Source of the DNA: an uncultured Lachnospiraceae bacterium
GTDB lineage: Bacteria > Bacillota > Clostridia > Lachnospirales > Lachnospiraceae
Direction of reading: 5' to 3'
Assembly (NCBI GenBank): GCA_910579325.1
Contig: CAJTTU010000090.1
Coordinates: 2,054-14,449, forward strand
Length of the DNA: 12,396 nt
Under the pieces are notes generated by a model, which saw only the letters and a program-made list of their open reading frames with translations, was not told where the DNA came from and did no database searches. The position numbers and the translations under genes were made by a program. Numbering within the stretch: position 1 is the first letter of the stretch; the number at the start of each line of letters is the position of its first letter. Below, piece by piece: positions 11,797 through 12,396 of the stretch.

Positions 11797-11816
11797 TACG
11801 TCAGGTGGTGAAAATT

Positions 11817-12200
11817 ATGAATGAACGAATAAAAAAAATTAGGAAAGAATTAGATTTAACTCAGCAGGAATTTGCCAATCGTTTAGGAACTGCACGAAAT
11901 AACATTGCTGGATATGAAACCGGAAAACGTTCTCCCAGTAATGCTGTAATCTCTTTAATGTGTAAAGAATTTAACGTCAACGAAACCTGGCTCCGCACCG
12001 GCGAAGGGGAAATGTTCATAGAATTAGACATGGAAGATCAGCTGATGGAGTGGAGTGCAAGGGTTTTGAGCGGTCGAGATTCCAAATTCAAGAAACAATT
12101 TGTAACTATGCTTATGAGCTTGTCGGAAAATGAATGGGAGTTGTTAGAGAAGAAAGCCAGAGAACTTGTGCAAAATCTGGATAGAAAAGAAAAGGACTGA
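11817..12200 (+). CDS. XRE-family phage repressor, CI-like, 127 aa
   Basis: Residues 1-62 are a canonical Cro/CI helix-turn-helix: MNERIKKIRKELDLTQQEFA (helices 1-2), NRLGTARNNIAGYETGKRSP (helix 3 and turn), SNAVISLMCKEFNVNETWLRTGEG (helices 4-5). A linker FIELDMEDQL leads to a C-terminal helical region (75-125, LSGRDSKFKKQFVTMLMSLS and ENEWELLEKKARELV) that fits oligomerisation. There is no S24 peptidase domain, so RecA-driven self-cleavage is not expected. ATG at 11817 is chosen for AGGTGG 8 bases before it. It faces the early operon across four GTGGC half-sites, which are its probable binding sites. It should hold the lysogenic state and control its own promoter. Confidence 0.88.
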   Translation: MNERIKKIRKELDLTQQEFANRLGTARNNIAGYETGKRSPSNAVISLMCKEFNVNETWLRTGEGEMFIELDMEDQLMEWSARVLSGRDSKFKKQFVTMLMSLSENEWELLEKKARELVQNLDRKEKD

Positions 12201-12214
12201 GTTTAACCCAGTCC
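12183..12214 (-). terminator. Terminator for the 33-codon gene, overlapping the repressor stop
   Basis: On the minus strand GGACTG...CAGTCC forms an 8-pair stem (one G-T) with a 5-base loop (12194-12214), followed by TTTTCTTTTC. The stop codons of both convergent genes lie in the hairpin. On the plus strand no T tract follows. Confidence 0.65.
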
Positions 12215-12304
12215 CAGATATGCTTTGACAAAATGATATAACCTTTGTAGTTGAACCCTGGATGCTTTGTCAAGCATTTCAATAATGAGTGCCTTATAGT
12301 CCAT
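12203..12304 (-). CDS. 33-aa protein convergent with the repressor
   Basis: Reads MDYKALIIEMLDKASRVQLQ then RLYHFVKAYLGLG: an amphipathic helix with no signal or metal site. I recognise short genes of this pattern (start DYK, IIEMLDKA, end YHFVKAYLGL) near repressors in gut Clostridia phages and mobile elements; no function is known. ATG at 12304 is fixed by an in-frame TGA three codons upstream; GGAG lies about 10 bases before the start. It has its own good promoter and a terminator, and ends 3 bases from the repressor stop, so it is a separate unit running toward the repressor. Confidence 0.6.
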   Translation of the reverse strand: MDYKALIIEMLDKASRVQLQRLYHFVKAYLGLG

Positions 12305-12353
12305 GCCGCATCATCTCCCATGCAAACGCACGTTCTAAAGTAGCGATATAGTA

Positions 12354-12382
12354 ATAATACCAAACATATGTTCTATTGTCAA
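12354..12382 (-). promoter_or_regulatory. Promoter of the 33-codon gene
   Basis: Minus strand: TTGACA (12377-12382), 17-base spacer, TATTAT (12354-12359). Start near 12347, about 43 bases before the ATG at 12304. Confidence 0.6.
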
Positions 12383-12396
12383 TAATGTGAAACCAC

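Noticed and set aside
12112..12363. Minus-strand frame of 83 codons across the repressor's end
   Set aside because: It overlaps the repressor and the 33-codon gene in another frame, has no ribosome site and no recognisable protein features.

Overview
The window is the early (lysis/lysogeny switch, recombination and replication) region of a temperate phage or prophage of a low-GC Gram-positive host. A Clostridia/Lachnospiraceae host fits best. The reasons are strong GGAGGTG-type ribosome binding sites, frequent GTG and TTG starts, tightly overlapping genes, and small phage families typical of gut Clostridia (DUF1492-type late regulator, YopX, RusA, Cys-rich 144-aa protein). No rRNA, tRNA, insertion sequence, CRISPR array, integrase or virion gene is visible. 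Host assignment is inference.

Right end (about 11.7-12.4 kb): the genetic switch. An XRE repressor (11817-12200, +) faces away from a leftward operon that starts at a perfect-consensus promoter (TTGACA, 17 bp, TATAAT; 11710-11738). GTGGC/GCCAC half-sites flank the -10 box of the early promoter and also lie in the repressor promoter. Tail to tail with the repressor is a 33-codon gene on the minus strand with its own promoter and terminator.

Switch-proximal accessory part (about 9.2-11.7 kb, visibly more AT-rich than the left part): minus-strand genes for very small proteins, four of them with a single predicted membrane segment, interleaved with two plus-strand genes (a zinc ribbon and a membrane-anchored winged-helix protein). 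The plus-strand genes have their own promoter candidates and run into the opposite-strand genes, so two convergent overlapping pairs result. The promoter candidates at 10469-10502 are almost exactly superimposed and point in opposite directions.

Middle (4.4-9.2 kb): small early genes of unknown role, an XRE-like protein, then a recombination block: a candidate single-strand annealing protein, a RecB/Cas4-like PD-(D/E)XK nuclease, and a HerA-type hexameric ATPase. Left of it comes the replication block (2.3-4.3 kb): a RusA Holliday-junction resolvase, a replication initiator whose linker is built from 12-bp iterons followed by an AT-rich stretch (a lambda-O-like origin), and a Dam-type adenine methylase. 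No DnaB/DnaC-type helicase or loader and no SSB is present.

Left end (1-2.4 kb): Cys-rich protein, winged-helix protein, two small phage proteins including YopX, and the DUF1492/ArpU-like late regulator, which runs off the left edge. Nearly all minus-strand genes from 9.9 kb leftward overlap by 4-35 bases or abut, so they probably form one long early transcript that ends in late-gene activation.
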